The translations under genes were made by a program, and so were the position numbers. A stretch of 27,054 nt of DNA from JAXMBN01 sp046349875 (GTDB taxonomy: Bacteria; Planctomycetota; Planctomycetia; Pirellulales; Pirellulaceae): assembly GCA_046349875.1 (NCBI GenBank), contig JAXMBN010000058.1:1-27054 (forward strand), given 5' to 3'. A model generated the notes under the pieces. It saw only the letters and a list, made by a program, of their open reading frames with translations, had not been told where the DNA came from and did not search any database. Below are positions 8,601 through 18,248 of the stretch, in pieces (positions within the stretch are counted from its first letter, which is position 1; each line of letters starts with the position of its first letter).

Positions 8601-9565
8601 TTCAAACTGCGGTCGAAGCCGTTGATGACCTCGACGTGACTGGAGGTCACGCCTTGAAGCGTACCAATGAGCGCAATCCCTTGTGCCAAAAGTCCTTCGA
8701 TCGCGTCCCTATCGGCACGGATGACTTCTGCCCGAAATCATGCGAGCACTCCGTCGATCATTCGCCATTGGTGCCGTCTAAAGTCGACATCGCCAGTCGC
8801 ATAGTCCTGAGGGAGGCCTGCACACCTTGACTCTCGGCAACCATGGCGGCCACGGTCAGTGCGCAATGCTTGAAACTCTGGGACACTAAAGGCAACGAAA
8901 TATAGTTGCGACCAGTCACATCGCTTGCGGCCTTGACCGAAAAATTGCGAATGCGCATCGATGCAAAGTGCTTCAGCCTCGTCGGCTCGATTTTCACACC
9001 ATGAGCGATAATGCGGCATGGCGAGCGGCGAATCGTTGATGTCGCGATCGAATGTTCAGTCTTCCAGCAACTGGAGGACGCGCAAGCTCTCCTGTCGATG
9101 CCCGGCAGCCTCGCGAACCAAGACGCGATTCCACTCAAAGGCAAAGTATCGAGGCAAATCTGTCAGGGTACATTCTGCAAGACCTCTTCGGCCTTTTGGG
9201 GTATCCTCGCGACAACAACGTATCACCCCAAAATGCGGCTCGCAACCAGTGGGAGCCGACCGTTTGTTCGCATAATGCGGCTGCTTTGCGCCCATTCGGA
9301 ACGATACCCAGCCGAACGCGCTAAAAATGTAACAGGCGATCGGAGTAAGCTTCATCGATTTCACTTTTCGCTCGGCCTCAGCGGCCAGACGTCGCCAGCC
9401 CGTCGATGAATAGGCAAGGGTTTCCAGCGCCAATAATTCACTGGAAAAATCCTTCTCAAGCCAGACGTTGCTTGTCGAGCCGTTCTAAAGTCGAAGAGAT
9501 TGCCGCTCGGCTTCATCGACATCATCATGGTCAACCAGAACATCTTCAGGATGGCGAATGCCCAT
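5608..9565 (-). pseudogene. Decayed C39-peptidase-like / TPR-repeat protein, multiple frameshifts and stops
   Basis: One long leftward gene is readable only by changing frame. The N-terminal part (9433-9057) has helical TPR-like text ending LPRYFAFEWNRVLVREAAGH. A C39-like papain-fold domain follows at about 8915-8580: YISLPLVSQSFKHCALTV (candidate Cys), SSHVEVINGFD (His), LLYIRDPMHW (Asp). Next comes a TPR stretch (8516-7800) and a 682-codon open frame (7656-5608) with more TPR-like helices. Lesions include an in-frame TAG at 9485-9487, shifts near 9057, 8925, 8825, 8555 and 7797, a TGA at 8738-8740 and a TAA at 7738-7740. Homologues with this N-terminal cysteine-protease-like fold plus TPRs occur in planctomycetes; their job is not known to me. 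The two largest open pieces could still be translated but would lack a start context. Confidence 0.8.
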
Positions 9566-9980
9566 GGCGATAAGGCTTCTTAGCTACTATAATGACTGCA
9601 CGCGATTGAATGTAACCGAGGATCCAATCCGCCGGCAAAGTTGCATGTTCTTGGTTCATGGCCTTGATTCGAGAACGCAGCAGTCCGATGACCTTCAATC
9701 GGCTTTTGTTCCCTCAAAGTCGATGCACCTCATGCATCGGGTCGCTCAATAGTTCCACACCGCGGCCATAAACTTCCAAAAAGCATCTTGGAGTCGATCT
9801 CTATGAACGAGTACTTCGCTAACGGTAATCCCGATTAGCCGCATTGGTCCTTTACCAAGGCGGTGGCGCTTCTCGAAGATTACTCACTTCGAGGGACCCA
9901 TTCAACTACGAGGGGTTCGGGTCTTCGAGAAATTGAGTGATGACGGGAGTGCAATGTACGCATTGCAAAGGGCTCGGTCC
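9566..9980. other. Spacer between two pseudogenes without a readable gene
   Basis: No frame on either strand gives text I recognise. A leftward open stretch near 9700-9580 (…NQEHATLPADWILGYIQSR…) looks protein-like but cannot be assigned. A 10-bp inverted repeat (TTCTCGAAGA at 9870-9879, TCTTCGAGAA at 9922-9931) is separated by 42 nt and lies just past the 3' end of the second pseudogene. The stretch probably holds further decayed coding sequence. Confidence 0.4.
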
Positions 9981-11496
9981 CTAGGCTCCGAACTGTTCGC
10001 GAACCTTACGATACAAGGCGGTGTCGGCTTCGGCGGACCCGTGAAGAAGCGCTGCGTGCATCCGGCCAAGTAAGACGATCGAAACGCTGGACTCACGTGG
10101 TAATAATCTTCAAAGATGGCAGAACTGAATTTGTAATCATGCGAGTCCGTCCCTTTGGAAAAGACGAGATTGCGAGCCATCGCCAAAAGGGAGTCGGGAG
10201 TTGCTCCTTGTTCGAGCAACGAAAAGGCCATCTGGGACGCGGTCTTTCTCTTTGCCTAACGCTGCCAGAAAATGCTCGGGGGTCGTTGGTTCTTCAGTTT
10301 TAGCAAAGTTGACTCGATATGAACATCGCGAAGCTGACCTCGATCTGCCGCAGCTTTTCGAAGCAAACTGACAAAGGCTACGTTCTGCATCATGATCCAC
10401 AGACGTAGTTTGGAGTCTCGCACCGATTGAAAAAGATAATGCATGGCATTGGTGGATGTGACCGCATGCGAGGGCACAATCGCATTCTGGCGCATGACCA
10501 TCTCACTCGATGCAAGAAACAGTCCGTCGTAGAGGGTTTGCCAGGAAAGGGAAGAGGCTTTGAGTTGCTTATGCAATGCCTCGCGGACTTGGGGCTCATC
10601 GGACTGATGCAACACCGCCACCCATTCCCGCGTTTGATCGGCCTTGGCCTCGACTCGCGTCCATGCATCCGAGACCTGAGAAGTGAACTCCCAATTGTCC
10701 TTCCCTGGACGATCAGCATCGAGGTCCTGCCCAGCGGGATTGGGACCCGAACCATGATTGAGCAATGCGTACGTCAGCGAACGAACGACGGGTTCCAGCG
10801 ATTGACCACCGATCGTGTCGAGCAAGCGAAACGCGCCCGGCAACGGATCGCCTTTGGGCCGTTATCGCGAAGAAATCGCGACGACCATACCGAGCTTGCG
10901 CCCTCGAAGATCTGTCCCGCGAACTATGCCGAGAACCATCGCGGTGCATAATGATCTGCCTTATCGACGTAGGCATCCATTCGCTTCTTCAAACCCGCAG
11001 AGCGCCTTTCAAGAGAACTCATCGGATGGGCATTTCGGGAGATTTCTTCATCGCCGGTCTCCTGCTTGCTCGGCATCCTCCGCTTGGAGGCAAGCGAAAT
11101 AGTCCGCATTATTGAAGACGTAGTCGCGATCGGTTGCCGAAAGACTAGCTTGGTGGGCCGCATGAACGACCAATACCGAGTGAAATTTAAAGCCAACGTT
11201 TGGCCACGCGGTTGGACGTTCTAATCCCCGCCAAATATAAGCGCTGATAGAGAAAGGGTAGGGAGTCCGCGAATCTTTTCGATGAGCCCTGGAACGATTC
11301 GATCGCGAGGTGTCGTTTCCAACCAAGCTACCAACGGTTCTAACTCGGACGAAAATCGAATTGGACCGACCACCGATGATGACTCCGCCGCCGAAACAGG
11401 ACGGAGCCATCCATTCGGTCCAATCAAACCCCACATCGTTGACATCGATGCTGTGGAGGCCAAGAAACACCGCCGACTCTCTTGGCTACCCATCAT
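9981..11496 (-). pseudogene. Decayed Tat-exported protein of a planctomycete family of unknown function
   Basis: The gene starts at ATG 11496 with a Tat-like SRRCFLAS and ends at TAG 9981-9983 after MHAALLHGSAEADTALYR. Between them, recognisable blocks lie in different frames: VGFKFHSVLVVHAAHQASL (about 11200-11140), SLEPVVRSLTYALLNH, DADRPGKDNWE, SHAVTSTNAMHYLFQS, and KGTDSHDYKFSSAIFEDYYH (about 10165-10090). This block order matches my recollection of an uncharacterised planctomycete family of about 500 residues, close to the 505 codons spanned here. Breaks: frame changes near 11225, 11055, 10855, 10300, 10225 and 10065, and a TAG at 10924-10926. A functional protein is very unlikely. No catalytic function can be assigned. 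Confidence 0.78.
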
Positions 11497-11564
11497 TCAT
11501 CCTCCGCATTCGGTGTGCTTGAAATCACTTAGGTAAGGATGCATCGCTGTGGTTGGAAATCTTT

Positions 11565-11831
11565 CTAGAACCAACCCTTCTTCTCAACACCGTAGGTTTG
11601 ATAAAAATCTTCGTCGCTCTTGGTTAAATAGATGATCCCTTCAATCAAACCAATGATGCCAGTGATCATGCTACCAAAGCCACAAGTGACAAGGGTAATC
11701 ACAAGCATAATGATGCCGGGAGTTGTTAAACCGAGAACGAATTTGTGAATCCCTAACGACCCCAAGAGTATGGCGCAAATTCCCGCTGCAACCTTCTTAC
11801 CTGCAAATTCCTTGACTGGATCCGAATTCAT
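11565..11831 (-). CDS. TM2-domain membrane protein
   Basis: This 88-residue protein has a short charged N-terminus, then AAGICAILLGSLGIHKFVLG, a first membrane helix with the GIHKF-type motif of TM2 domains. A second hydrophobic stretch follows (PGIIMLVITLVTCGFGSMIT), then GLIEGIIYLTKSDEDFYQTY, a C-terminal signature common in bacterial TM2 proteins. It is an inner-membrane protein whose molecular role is unknown. Start ATG 11831 has GGAAACC upstream, a weak ribosome binding site. It is the first intact gene to the right of the pseudogene block and is read leftward, as are its neighbours. The 284 bp separating it from the next gene show nothing recognisable. Confidence 0.88.
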   Translation of the reverse strand: MNSDPVKEFAGKKVAAGICAILLGSLGIHKFVLGLTTPGIIMLVITLVTCGFGSMITGIIGLIEGIIYLTKSDEDFYQTYGVEKKGWF

Positions 11832-12115
11832 CTTTGGTTTCCCTGTGTATCAATTGGCTAAGAGACTTATCCTTGGACACTGGCAGTGCGGTCAATGCCA
11901 TCTCCCAGGCCCTGGATTTACCTTAGCGAATATCGGCCACGGATGTTTCCGAACTAGGCTAGGATTCTTCGGAAAAAGCAGAAATTTCCCGAGATGCCAC
12001 GCTCTGAAAACATAACGCCCGACATCTTTTTCACATCGGATGTGTAACCTGACTCCTCGCGAACCATATCTCGATGACACATACCTCAAACCTTGAGGCA
12101 TCCCCAACTCTCAGC

Positions 12116-15100
12116 TCACTTCACGCGAAGACTTGCATCGTCGTCGACTTCGGCGACTCGGACGGGATCGAAGGCCCAGTACCCCGAGGGTCCCTCTTCG
12201 ATCTTGCGAAGATAGTGACGATTTTGGATGGGCAAGTTGCGAAGCAAAGATCCCAAATCACTGAGCACGCTGATGTTGCTTCCATAGTAAGAATGTCCGA
12301 GTAGACTGCTATCGACCGCTGTGGCATCGATGGTTTCAATGCCGGGGTACAACACGATGCGTTCTCCCGAATCGCCTGCTCGCGTTCCGTTGTTGAAGTA
12401 ACGTGAAGCCACGAGTGCCAAGTCCGATTGTGACGTGTAGAGGGTGGTGCGTTTGGCTTTGCTAACGATTTGTGGAGCGATCCGATTTAAGAAAACATCC
12501 GCATCGATATCTGGGGCCGCCAACACTACTTGATTGAATCGTGGTTCATTCCCTTGCGTTTGAATCTCGCGAAGAGCTTCCGTCAACCCAACATTTCCCA
12601 TACTGTGGGCCACCAGATTGATCGTATCCGCGCCTGATTTTTCGGCGATGTCCGTCAGAAATTGCTTGATCTGATCGACGCTCAGTTGAATGTTTTCCTG
12701 ATCTTGACGATACCCATACCAATTGGCTTGAGAGGGCCAACTATAAAAAATGGGAGCCCCTGGGAACTGCAGATCGTAAGCCATCTGTGCCGTACGGCGA
12801 GCAGCATCTTCGAACGATACGTTGTAGCCGTGCACAAATACCAGCACGTTTTTTCCTCGTCGCTGCTGGACCTTTTGAAGCTGTTCATGAAATGCGTCGT
12901 GACTCATCGGCTCCACACTTTGGAGTACGACATGTTTGGCGGCATCCATCTTGATTTCCAACTTGAGCAAGTTTGGAGACTCGAGACCACCGGGCTTATG
13001 AATCGGTGGAATGGAAACGGAACACATTCCGTACTCGATCACCGAAGAATAGGTGCCACCGTATTCGACCCTTTGCGTATGTTTGTCTTGAAGCCATTCC
13101 GAATAGAGTCCTGCAGGGACCAGGGCCGCTATCCCGGCAATTGGAAAGACAACGAGTCCTCGACTTCCTGTACGCCACAGAGCAATTCCACATACCAGAA
13201 AAGTCGCCATACTTCCCAAGATTCCCGACCAATGCAATCGCGATTGCCACTCGGATCGCTTTCCTTGGGTGGGCTCCACGCGAGCTCGATTGGTCCCATA
13301 AAAAACATCGACATTCCGATCGGGATAAAGCCCATCTTCGATGGCCGCAAGTTCTGTGGATTTTGCCGCGGCATTGGATTCCGGAGGCATGCCTGCTTGA
13401 GCGGAGGGTGAAGGCGGACTACGTTTTTTGGGTGCACTGGGAACGGCTTTCGACGCATCCTCTTCCGGCATCGCTTCTGCCATCACCACGGGTTGCGATG
13501 CGCGCCAAAGGTTCTGTGCCGATTCGGGTGTCGCCAAAGTCAGTCCTTTCCAACCTTCTTCGTCATCACCCGCACCAAGCCCATCGGGAGTGAGCAACTG
13601 TACGACGTGCAACTTACCCATCGGCTCGAGTGGTTCTCGTTCTACCACTTCCAGCAGCGTATCGATGGCTGCAACCGATTTGCCTGGATCTTCCATGATG
13701 GTCGTATGCCAATAACTTGCCAGGCACAGACCAAAGTCTTCGCTGTATTCAAAATCATTGGCTAACAGAAGGAGTCGTTTCCAATCGGGATTCTTGGATG
13801 CGCACGCCAACTTACAAGCCAACATGCGTTGGTCGCGCGATCGTGAACTATCGATGGCCGTTTCGTAGAGCCATGGATCGATTACATCACCCATGTCTCT
13901 CAAAATATTCTCCACGATGAAGTCAACATCCGAACCCTGAACCAGCTCCATCAATCGGTCGAACGACTCTCGCGATCTTCCCGCAAAATGAAAACTGAAA
14001 GCACGATGCGCTTTCATGAAGAGCGATTCGTCCTCCATCTCAGTTTCGAGAAATGGAGAAGCGGATCTTGGATCGATACGAACCAACGCCAAAAGACAAG
14101 CAGCGCGGAGCGGTTCGGGGCGTCCTTCGGAATGGTTTTTCATAAGAACCGGTACGCTACCTTGCGCCCACGATTGCATGGATCCCAAGGCATGGGCCGC
14201 AGCGACACGCGTCTCCAATGATTGCGTGGCGTCATCCACCAACTTGCGACACAGAGGATCGGCCGCCTTGGCTTTAGGGCCAAGCAGAGCTATCGACTGA
14301 AGTAGGCTCGGATACGCATCTTGATGCTCGGGAACGATTGCCGCGAACAACTCTTGGATCGCTTCAGGGCCTAACTTTTCGATCGCAGCAGCGCAGCGAT
14401 TCTTAACCGCTACCGACTCTTCGCTATCGCGAATCCTCTGCACCAAAAGCTGACCGACCTGCCTGGGTTGAGCCTGTATTTTTCCAAAGGCTTCGATGAT
14501 TTCGCATCGAGTCTCTTGGTCTACCGTCGTATGAAGTTCGATGAGATGTGGTACGGCGGCAGCGCATCGAGGCCCAAACGCGCTGCAGGTTCGCACCAAA
14601 TCGATAAGCAACAGGTCGTCTGGTTTCGTTTGACCAAGAAGCGAAGCCAACCAAGGTCCGGCTTGCGATGATTCGTAGGCAATTTTGCGGAAAGTATCGA
14701 GGGCCGTGCTTCGAATCCACTCATCCTTTTCTTCCACTAAAATTCGAGCGATCGTACCCTCTTCTTGAATGGCGCTGGCCCCCGCTTGGCCAAGAGTCTC
14801 CAAGGCTGCGACTCGCAACTCGGTATCGAGACCGCGATCGATGATCATCCGCACGATCTGCTGCTGGCTTTTGCCATCTTGGGAGATTCCTTTTCCTATT
14901 GCTTCCGTTGCAGCGACTCGGATGGGGAGTGCCTGTGTTGCGTCGGTAGCCCAACCCAGCAAACGATCCCTTACGATAGAATCGTTGGGTGGACAAAAGC
15001 GAATCAACCGAGCTTCATACTCTTCCAAGGATTGGTCCCAGGCTCTACTACGAATCCAAGACTGTAAGGTCGCATCGCCTAGAGAATTCCATTTCGCCAT

Positions 15101-15850
15101 GGCATAACGCAGCATCCCATCTTGGTCATCCTTGGCCAATTGCTGTAGCAGTTCCAATCGCAAACCATCGCTGGCTTGCGCAGGATCTGCAAGCCGATGT
15201 AGAAACTGATACTTCCCCAACACATCTAAAGCTTGGAACGATTGCATCACTAGGGCTCGAGCCCTTTGTTCTTCAGCTTGCGACTCGCGATGTTCGGGCG
15301 AAACCGTTGGAATTCCGATCTCTAGAGCCAACTTTGATAGAACGAGATCAATCGCCTGTCGATTCCTGGCTTGATGTTCGATTAAGGTCAAACTTCGCTG
15401 GGCTTGCTCGAAGAGAACTTTGAGTTCGCGGGCATCCTGCAAGATGGGGCTATCGGCCAGTTCTTTGGCCAGTCGTGCGATCGACCATTCGGCCGAATAA
15501 CGAACATGTTCATTGGAATCGCCGAGCAGCGGTAGGAGACCACGCAACGACCTCGCAGGATCGGATTGTACACAGACGATGGCATAGCAGGCCGCCACGC
15601 GAACATCTACGTCAGCATCTACCAAAGCATGGAGCAGCGCATCTGTAGCAGGGGTCGCTTGCTTGCCCATCTCGGCCAGATGCAATGCAGCTTCTTGACG
15701 AACCTGAGCGTGAGGATGATGGAGTTGCCGCATCCAATGCTCAACCGTGGCTTGCCCTCCCCATGCAAAGAAGGGAAAACAACACAAAGCGATAGCGAGG
15801 GCCATGCATACCCGCACGAACTCTCGGACTTTATCCTGTGGAGCCGACAT
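12116..15850 (-). CDS. HEAT-repeat protein fused to a DUF900-type alpha/beta hydrolase
   Basis: The 1244-residue protein starts with a signal or anchor segment (VCMALAIALCCFPFFAWGG). HEAT-like repeats follow from about residue 30 to 760, for example HPHAQVRQEAALHLAEMGKQA and DADVDVRVAACYAIVCVQSD. A Ser/Pro/Ala-rich linker (about 800-840) precedes NVDVFYGTNR (about 845), two hydrophobic segments (about 870-915), then the hydrolase domain. That domain shows VFVHGYNVSFEDAARR (H1007 in HGYN), FYSWPSQAN, and the nucleophile elbow VAHSMGN with S1083. The C-terminal half resembles DUF900 proteins, esterase-like hydrolases of unknown substrate. The repeats probably bind a partner; this is inference. 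An AGGGAGG site 6 nt before ATG 15850 fixes the start; an upstream in-frame TTG at 15871 is unlikely. Confidence 0.85.
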   Translation of the reverse strand: MSAPQDKVREFVRVCMALAIALCCFPFFAWGGQATVEHWMRQLHHPHAQVRQEAALHLAEMGKQATPATDALLHALVDADVDVRVAACYAIVCVQSDPARSLRGLLPLLGDSNEHVRYSAEWSIARLAKELADSPILQDARELKVLFEQAQRSLTLIEHQARNRQAIDLVLSKLALEIGIPTVSPEHRESQAEEQRARALVMQSFQALDVLGKYQFLHRLADPAQASDGLRLELLQQLAKDDQDGMLRYAMAKWNSLGDATLQSWIRSRAWDQSLEEYEARLIRFCPPNDSIVRDRLLGWATDATQALPIRVAATEAIGKGISQDGKSQQQIVRMIIDRGLDTELRVAALETLGQAGASAIQEEGTIARILVEEKDEWIRSTALDTFRKIAYESSQAGPWLASLLGQTKPDDLLLIDLVRTCSAFGPRCAAAVPHLIELHTTVDQETRCEIIEAFGKIQAQPRQVGQLLVQRIRDSEESVAVKNRCAAAIEKLGPEAIQELFAAIVPEHQDAYPSLLQSIALLGPKAKAADPLCRKLVDDATQSLETRVAAAHALGSMQSWAQGSVPVLMKNHSEGRPEPLRAACLLALVRIDPRSASPFLETEMEDESLFMKAHRAFSFHFAGRSRESFDRLMELVQGSDVDFIVENILRDMGDVIDPWLYETAIDSSRSRDQRMLACKLACASKNPDWKRLLLLANDFEYSEDFGLCLASYWHTTIMEDPGKSVAAIDTLLEVVEREPLEPMGKLHVVQLLTPDGLGAGDDEEGWKGLTLATPESAQNLWRASQPVVMAEAMPEEDASKAVPSAPKKRSPPSPSAQAGMPPESNAAAKSTELAAIEDGLYPDRNVDVFYGTNRARVEPTQGKRSEWQSRLHWSGILGSMATFLVCGIALWRTGSRGLVVFPIAGIAALVPAGLYSEWLQDKHTQRVEYGGTYSSVIEYGMCSVSIPPIHKPGGLESPNLLKLEIKMDAAKHVVLQSVEPMSHDAFHEQLQKVQQRRGKNVLVFVHGYNVSFEDAARRTAQMAYDLQFPGAPIFYSWPSQANWYGYRQDQENIQLSVDQIKQFLTDIAEKSGADTINLVAHSMGNVGLTEALREIQTQGNEPRFNQVVLAAPDIDADVFLNRIAPQIVSKAKRTTLYTSQSDLALVASRYFNNGTRAGDSGERIVLYPGIETIDATAVDSSLLGHSYYGSNISVLSDLGSLLRNLPIQNRHYLRKIEEGPSGYWAFDPVRVAEVDDDASLRVK

Positions 15851-15856
15851 AACGAG

Positions 15857-15863
15857 CCTCCCT
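15857..15863 (-). promoter_or_regulatory. Ribosome binding site of the HEAT/DUF900 gene
   Basis: AGGGAGG on the minus strand, 6 nt before the ATG at 15850. It selects this ATG over the TTG at 15871, which lies upstream of the site. Confidence 0.7.
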
Positions 15864-16120
15864 GCCCGCAATGATTTTCAGCAAGTCCGCTAGGCTCCTC
15901 TTCTTAGGTTTGCCCAGCGAGACTTTTCGACGCGTTCGGCCTATATCAGCATTTTCGGCTCGAAGCAATAGAACTTGAGCACACTAGGCAATTCACCAAA
16001 CCCTACCAACATGGGCAAGTAGATTTGATGGTGGAGAGGAAAGTGGAGGCGGCAGTGGAAAAGACTGTGCAGCACCATTCACTTTTGCCTGCGGTCGATG
16101 GCAAGTGGAAAACGTCGTCA

Positions 16121-18184
16121 CTAATGGCGAGGTACTTGCGATAAAGCTCCCAGATCCAAGACCCCAGGCCGCTCGACTACTTTTTCCAATCGCATGCTTT
16201 CACTCGAAATCTCGATGCGACTACCTACTGGAATTCCCGGCACCTGGAACCTGCCCTCTGAGTCTGAAACCACTTCGATGGAAAAAGATCGAATCCAATC
16301 ATGAGTGCCTTCATAGCGAAGAGGCTGGAAAATGATTCGAAGTTCTTGGTTTGCTCGCGGACTTCCTTGAGCATCCACAAGGTTCCCTTTCACCGACACT
16401 GCGGGGGTTAGAACCACTTGAAAGGACACCATATTCTGTTGTAGATCGTGCCATGCTGCGAGCTCTGAGGAAGCGTCGGTGGCCCAAAGTAGCAATCGAT
16501 CATTTGCTCTTTGCCCTCTTACGAATCCACCATTATCGGATGTCGCACGAAATCCCGTTCGGAAATTCGAATCCAGAGAAAGCGATTGAATATGGGCGCC
16601 GCGAATGGGGTTTCCTTTCCCATCTACGATTGAACCGACATACTTGCACAATGGCCAGCGATCCCAATGAAATTCGCAGAGAATCGCTTCCTGATCGGTT
16701 ACGGTCACCATGGTTTGCTGCGTGTTCCAAGTGTCGCGAATCGTGTAGATGCCTGGTTCAACACATACGGAAAACTCGCCCAACTCCGATGTCTTTAGGA
16801 ACTCATGATGTTTTTGTTGGCCATCGACCACCTGGGTCACGACGATCCACTGGTCCGCTCCCGGCACATTCGCCTCACCCACTGATAGCGATCCACCAAT
16901 GCGAGTCCCGGAACGCATGCCGACCACGACAGAGGTAACTGGTGCCTTGGGTTCTGGTTTGAACTCGACATGCTTGGTAGCCCTCGAACGAGATATAGCT
17001 TTGAGTGTACCAGCCATCTCCGGTATCGAGAGGAATTCGAGATGCCCATTGCGATCGGTGATCCCATAGCACTGCATTCCATTGGATCTTGGAAGTGTCG
17101 GGGCAAACGCTTCGGCCAACACCAGCGTATCCGCCATGGGGAGATTGTCCTCATCGACTATATCGACCACCACACGAGCTCCTTCCCTCATGGTGACCTT
17201 GATTGGTTTATGGAGCGAATCATAGCTCCATTGCGGTCGCTCATTTTCAAAATGGGTTGGGTGCATGAGCGTAATGTCGATCTCCTGGAGCCCCTCACGA
17301 GGAATCCACGGCCACCGTATCCATCCTTCGCGATCGCTTGAGACAGGGGATCTCACCCGCATGGGACCATGAGGGATCGTTTGAAGCGATAGCCATGCAT
17401 CCACATCAGCTAGGGGCTTTTGATTTGTGTCGAGAATTTGAATGGCGGCCTCAACCGCACCGCGAAAGGACAATGAAATCGAATCGGGCAACGGCGATGC
17501 GGGCTCGCGGTGGAACCAGAAATCACTTCCAATACCATCGCGAAAGCCCCACACAAACTGAATCTCTGTTTGCCATGGGTACTTGAGAACCACCGTGCCA
17601 TCCGCGTTCGTTCGCCCGACTGCAATCGCGTGCCCTTCGGACATAGCCTGAACTTCTGCATCTACAACAGGCTTCTGATCATTCCCCGTCACGCGAATCG
17701 TGCATTGTCGAAAAGGAGCGATCTCCATCCGAAACACTTTGTGAAGGCTTAAGGACCAATCATGATGATCGACTCGCCCAACCTTCGATTGGGAAGCATC
17801 CATTGCCACGATATGCGATTCTAGTACTCCCGAGCCACGATCCTCGTCGATGGGTACCGCGATCATGAACAAGCCATGCGCATTGGCGCGAGCAACGAGT
17901 GGTTCACGATTCCATCTTCGCTCGTACTGAACGATTGCATGGGGAACGGGCTGCCCCTGCTCGTCCACCACTTCTCCGCGAATACGGACTACTTTTGTCT
18001 GTTGGGTAACAGAAGGTATTGGAGCGGCTTTGCTCCCTCCCAGGGTCAGCCATCCCCAGACGATGGCCAAAACCATTGCGATAGGAAATGGATCTACCAA
18101 CGACCTTTTGAACGCGATGAGCGCATTCAACCGTTGGTAGAACGGCGGAGTCCTGTCGATGAGAGTTCGCATCGATGAAACCAT
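16121..18184 (-). CDS. Exported protein with repeated carboxypeptidase-regulatory-like domains
   Basis: This 687-residue protein has a hydrophobic segment at about 34-52 (PIAMVLAIVWGWLTLGG) and is probably membrane-anchored or secreted. After it come several beta-sandwich units with the pattern G-x-V-x-D-x-x-G-x-P-x-x-x-A: VRIRGEVVDEQGQPVPHAIV, LDTNQKPLADVDAWL, VDIVDEDNLPMADTLVLA, YVGSIVDGKGNPIRGAHIQ and VKGNLVDAQGSPRANQEL. Such CarboxypepD_reg-like repeats are abundant in planctomycete surface proteins; no catalytic domain is visible. It lies 64 nt after the DUF1080/hydrolase gene and 270 nt before the HEAT gene, all on the same strand. ATG 18184 is used; ATG 18172 is possible, and neither has a strong RBS. 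The 15851-16120 gap holds no other recognisable gene. Confidence 0.78.
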   Translation of the reverse strand: MVSSMRTLIDRTPPFYQRLNALIAFKRSLVDPFPIAMVLAIVWGWLTLGGSKAAPIPSVTQQTKVVRIRGEVVDEQGQPVPHAIVQYERRWNREPLVARANAHGLFMIAVPIDEDRGSGVLESHIVAMDASQSKVGRVDHHDWSLSLHKVFRMEIAPFRQCTIRVTGNDQKPVVDAEVQAMSEGHAIAVGRTNADGTVVLKYPWQTEIQFVWGFRDGIGSDFWFHREPASPLPDSISLSFRGAVEAAIQILDTNQKPLADVDAWLSLQTIPHGPMRVRSPVSSDREGWIRWPWIPREGLQEIDITLMHPTHFENERPQWSYDSLHKPIKVTMREGARVVVDIVDEDNLPMADTLVLAEAFAPTLPRSNGMQCYGITDRNGHLEFLSIPEMAGTLKAISRSRATKHVEFKPEPKAPVTSVVVGMRSGTRIGGSLSVGEANVPGADQWIVVTQVVDGQQKHHEFLKTSELGEFSVCVEPGIYTIRDTWNTQQTMVTVTDQEAILCEFHWDRWPLCKYVGSIVDGKGNPIRGAHIQSLSLDSNFRTGFRATSDNGGFVRGQRANDRLLLWATDASSELAAWHDLQQNMVSFQVVLTPAVSVKGNLVDAQGSPRANQELRIIFQPLRYEGTHDWIRSFSIEVVSDSEGRFQVPGIPVGSRIEISSESMRLEKVVERPGVLDLGALSQVPRH

Positions 18185-18248
18185 GAGGTCCGAATTCTTT
18201 TCCTTTCACATGCCATCCAATGACTCATCCATTGGCACCAGAAGATAG

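Noticed and set aside
8738..8740. TGA read as Trp or selenocysteine in the C39/TPR gene
   Set aside because: Intact genes in the window use TGA as a normal stop (the FeS gene, the DUF1501 gene), and the same gene has many other lesions.
9870..9931. Inverted repeat as an attachment site or terminator
   Set aside because: The 10-bp arms are 42 nt apart with no T tract and no integrase nearby; it could be chance.
11892..12107. 71-residue leftward ORF upstream of the TM2 gene, considered as a DUF2752-like partner
   Set aside because: No hydrophobic helices or Cys/Gly motif of DUF2752; the text is not protein-like.
15945..15978. Sigma-70 promoter for the HEAT/DUF900 gene (TTGCTT, 17 nt, TATAGG on the minus strand)
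   Set aside because: Only a partial match to both boxes and no supporting evidence; planctomycete promoters often do not follow this consensus.
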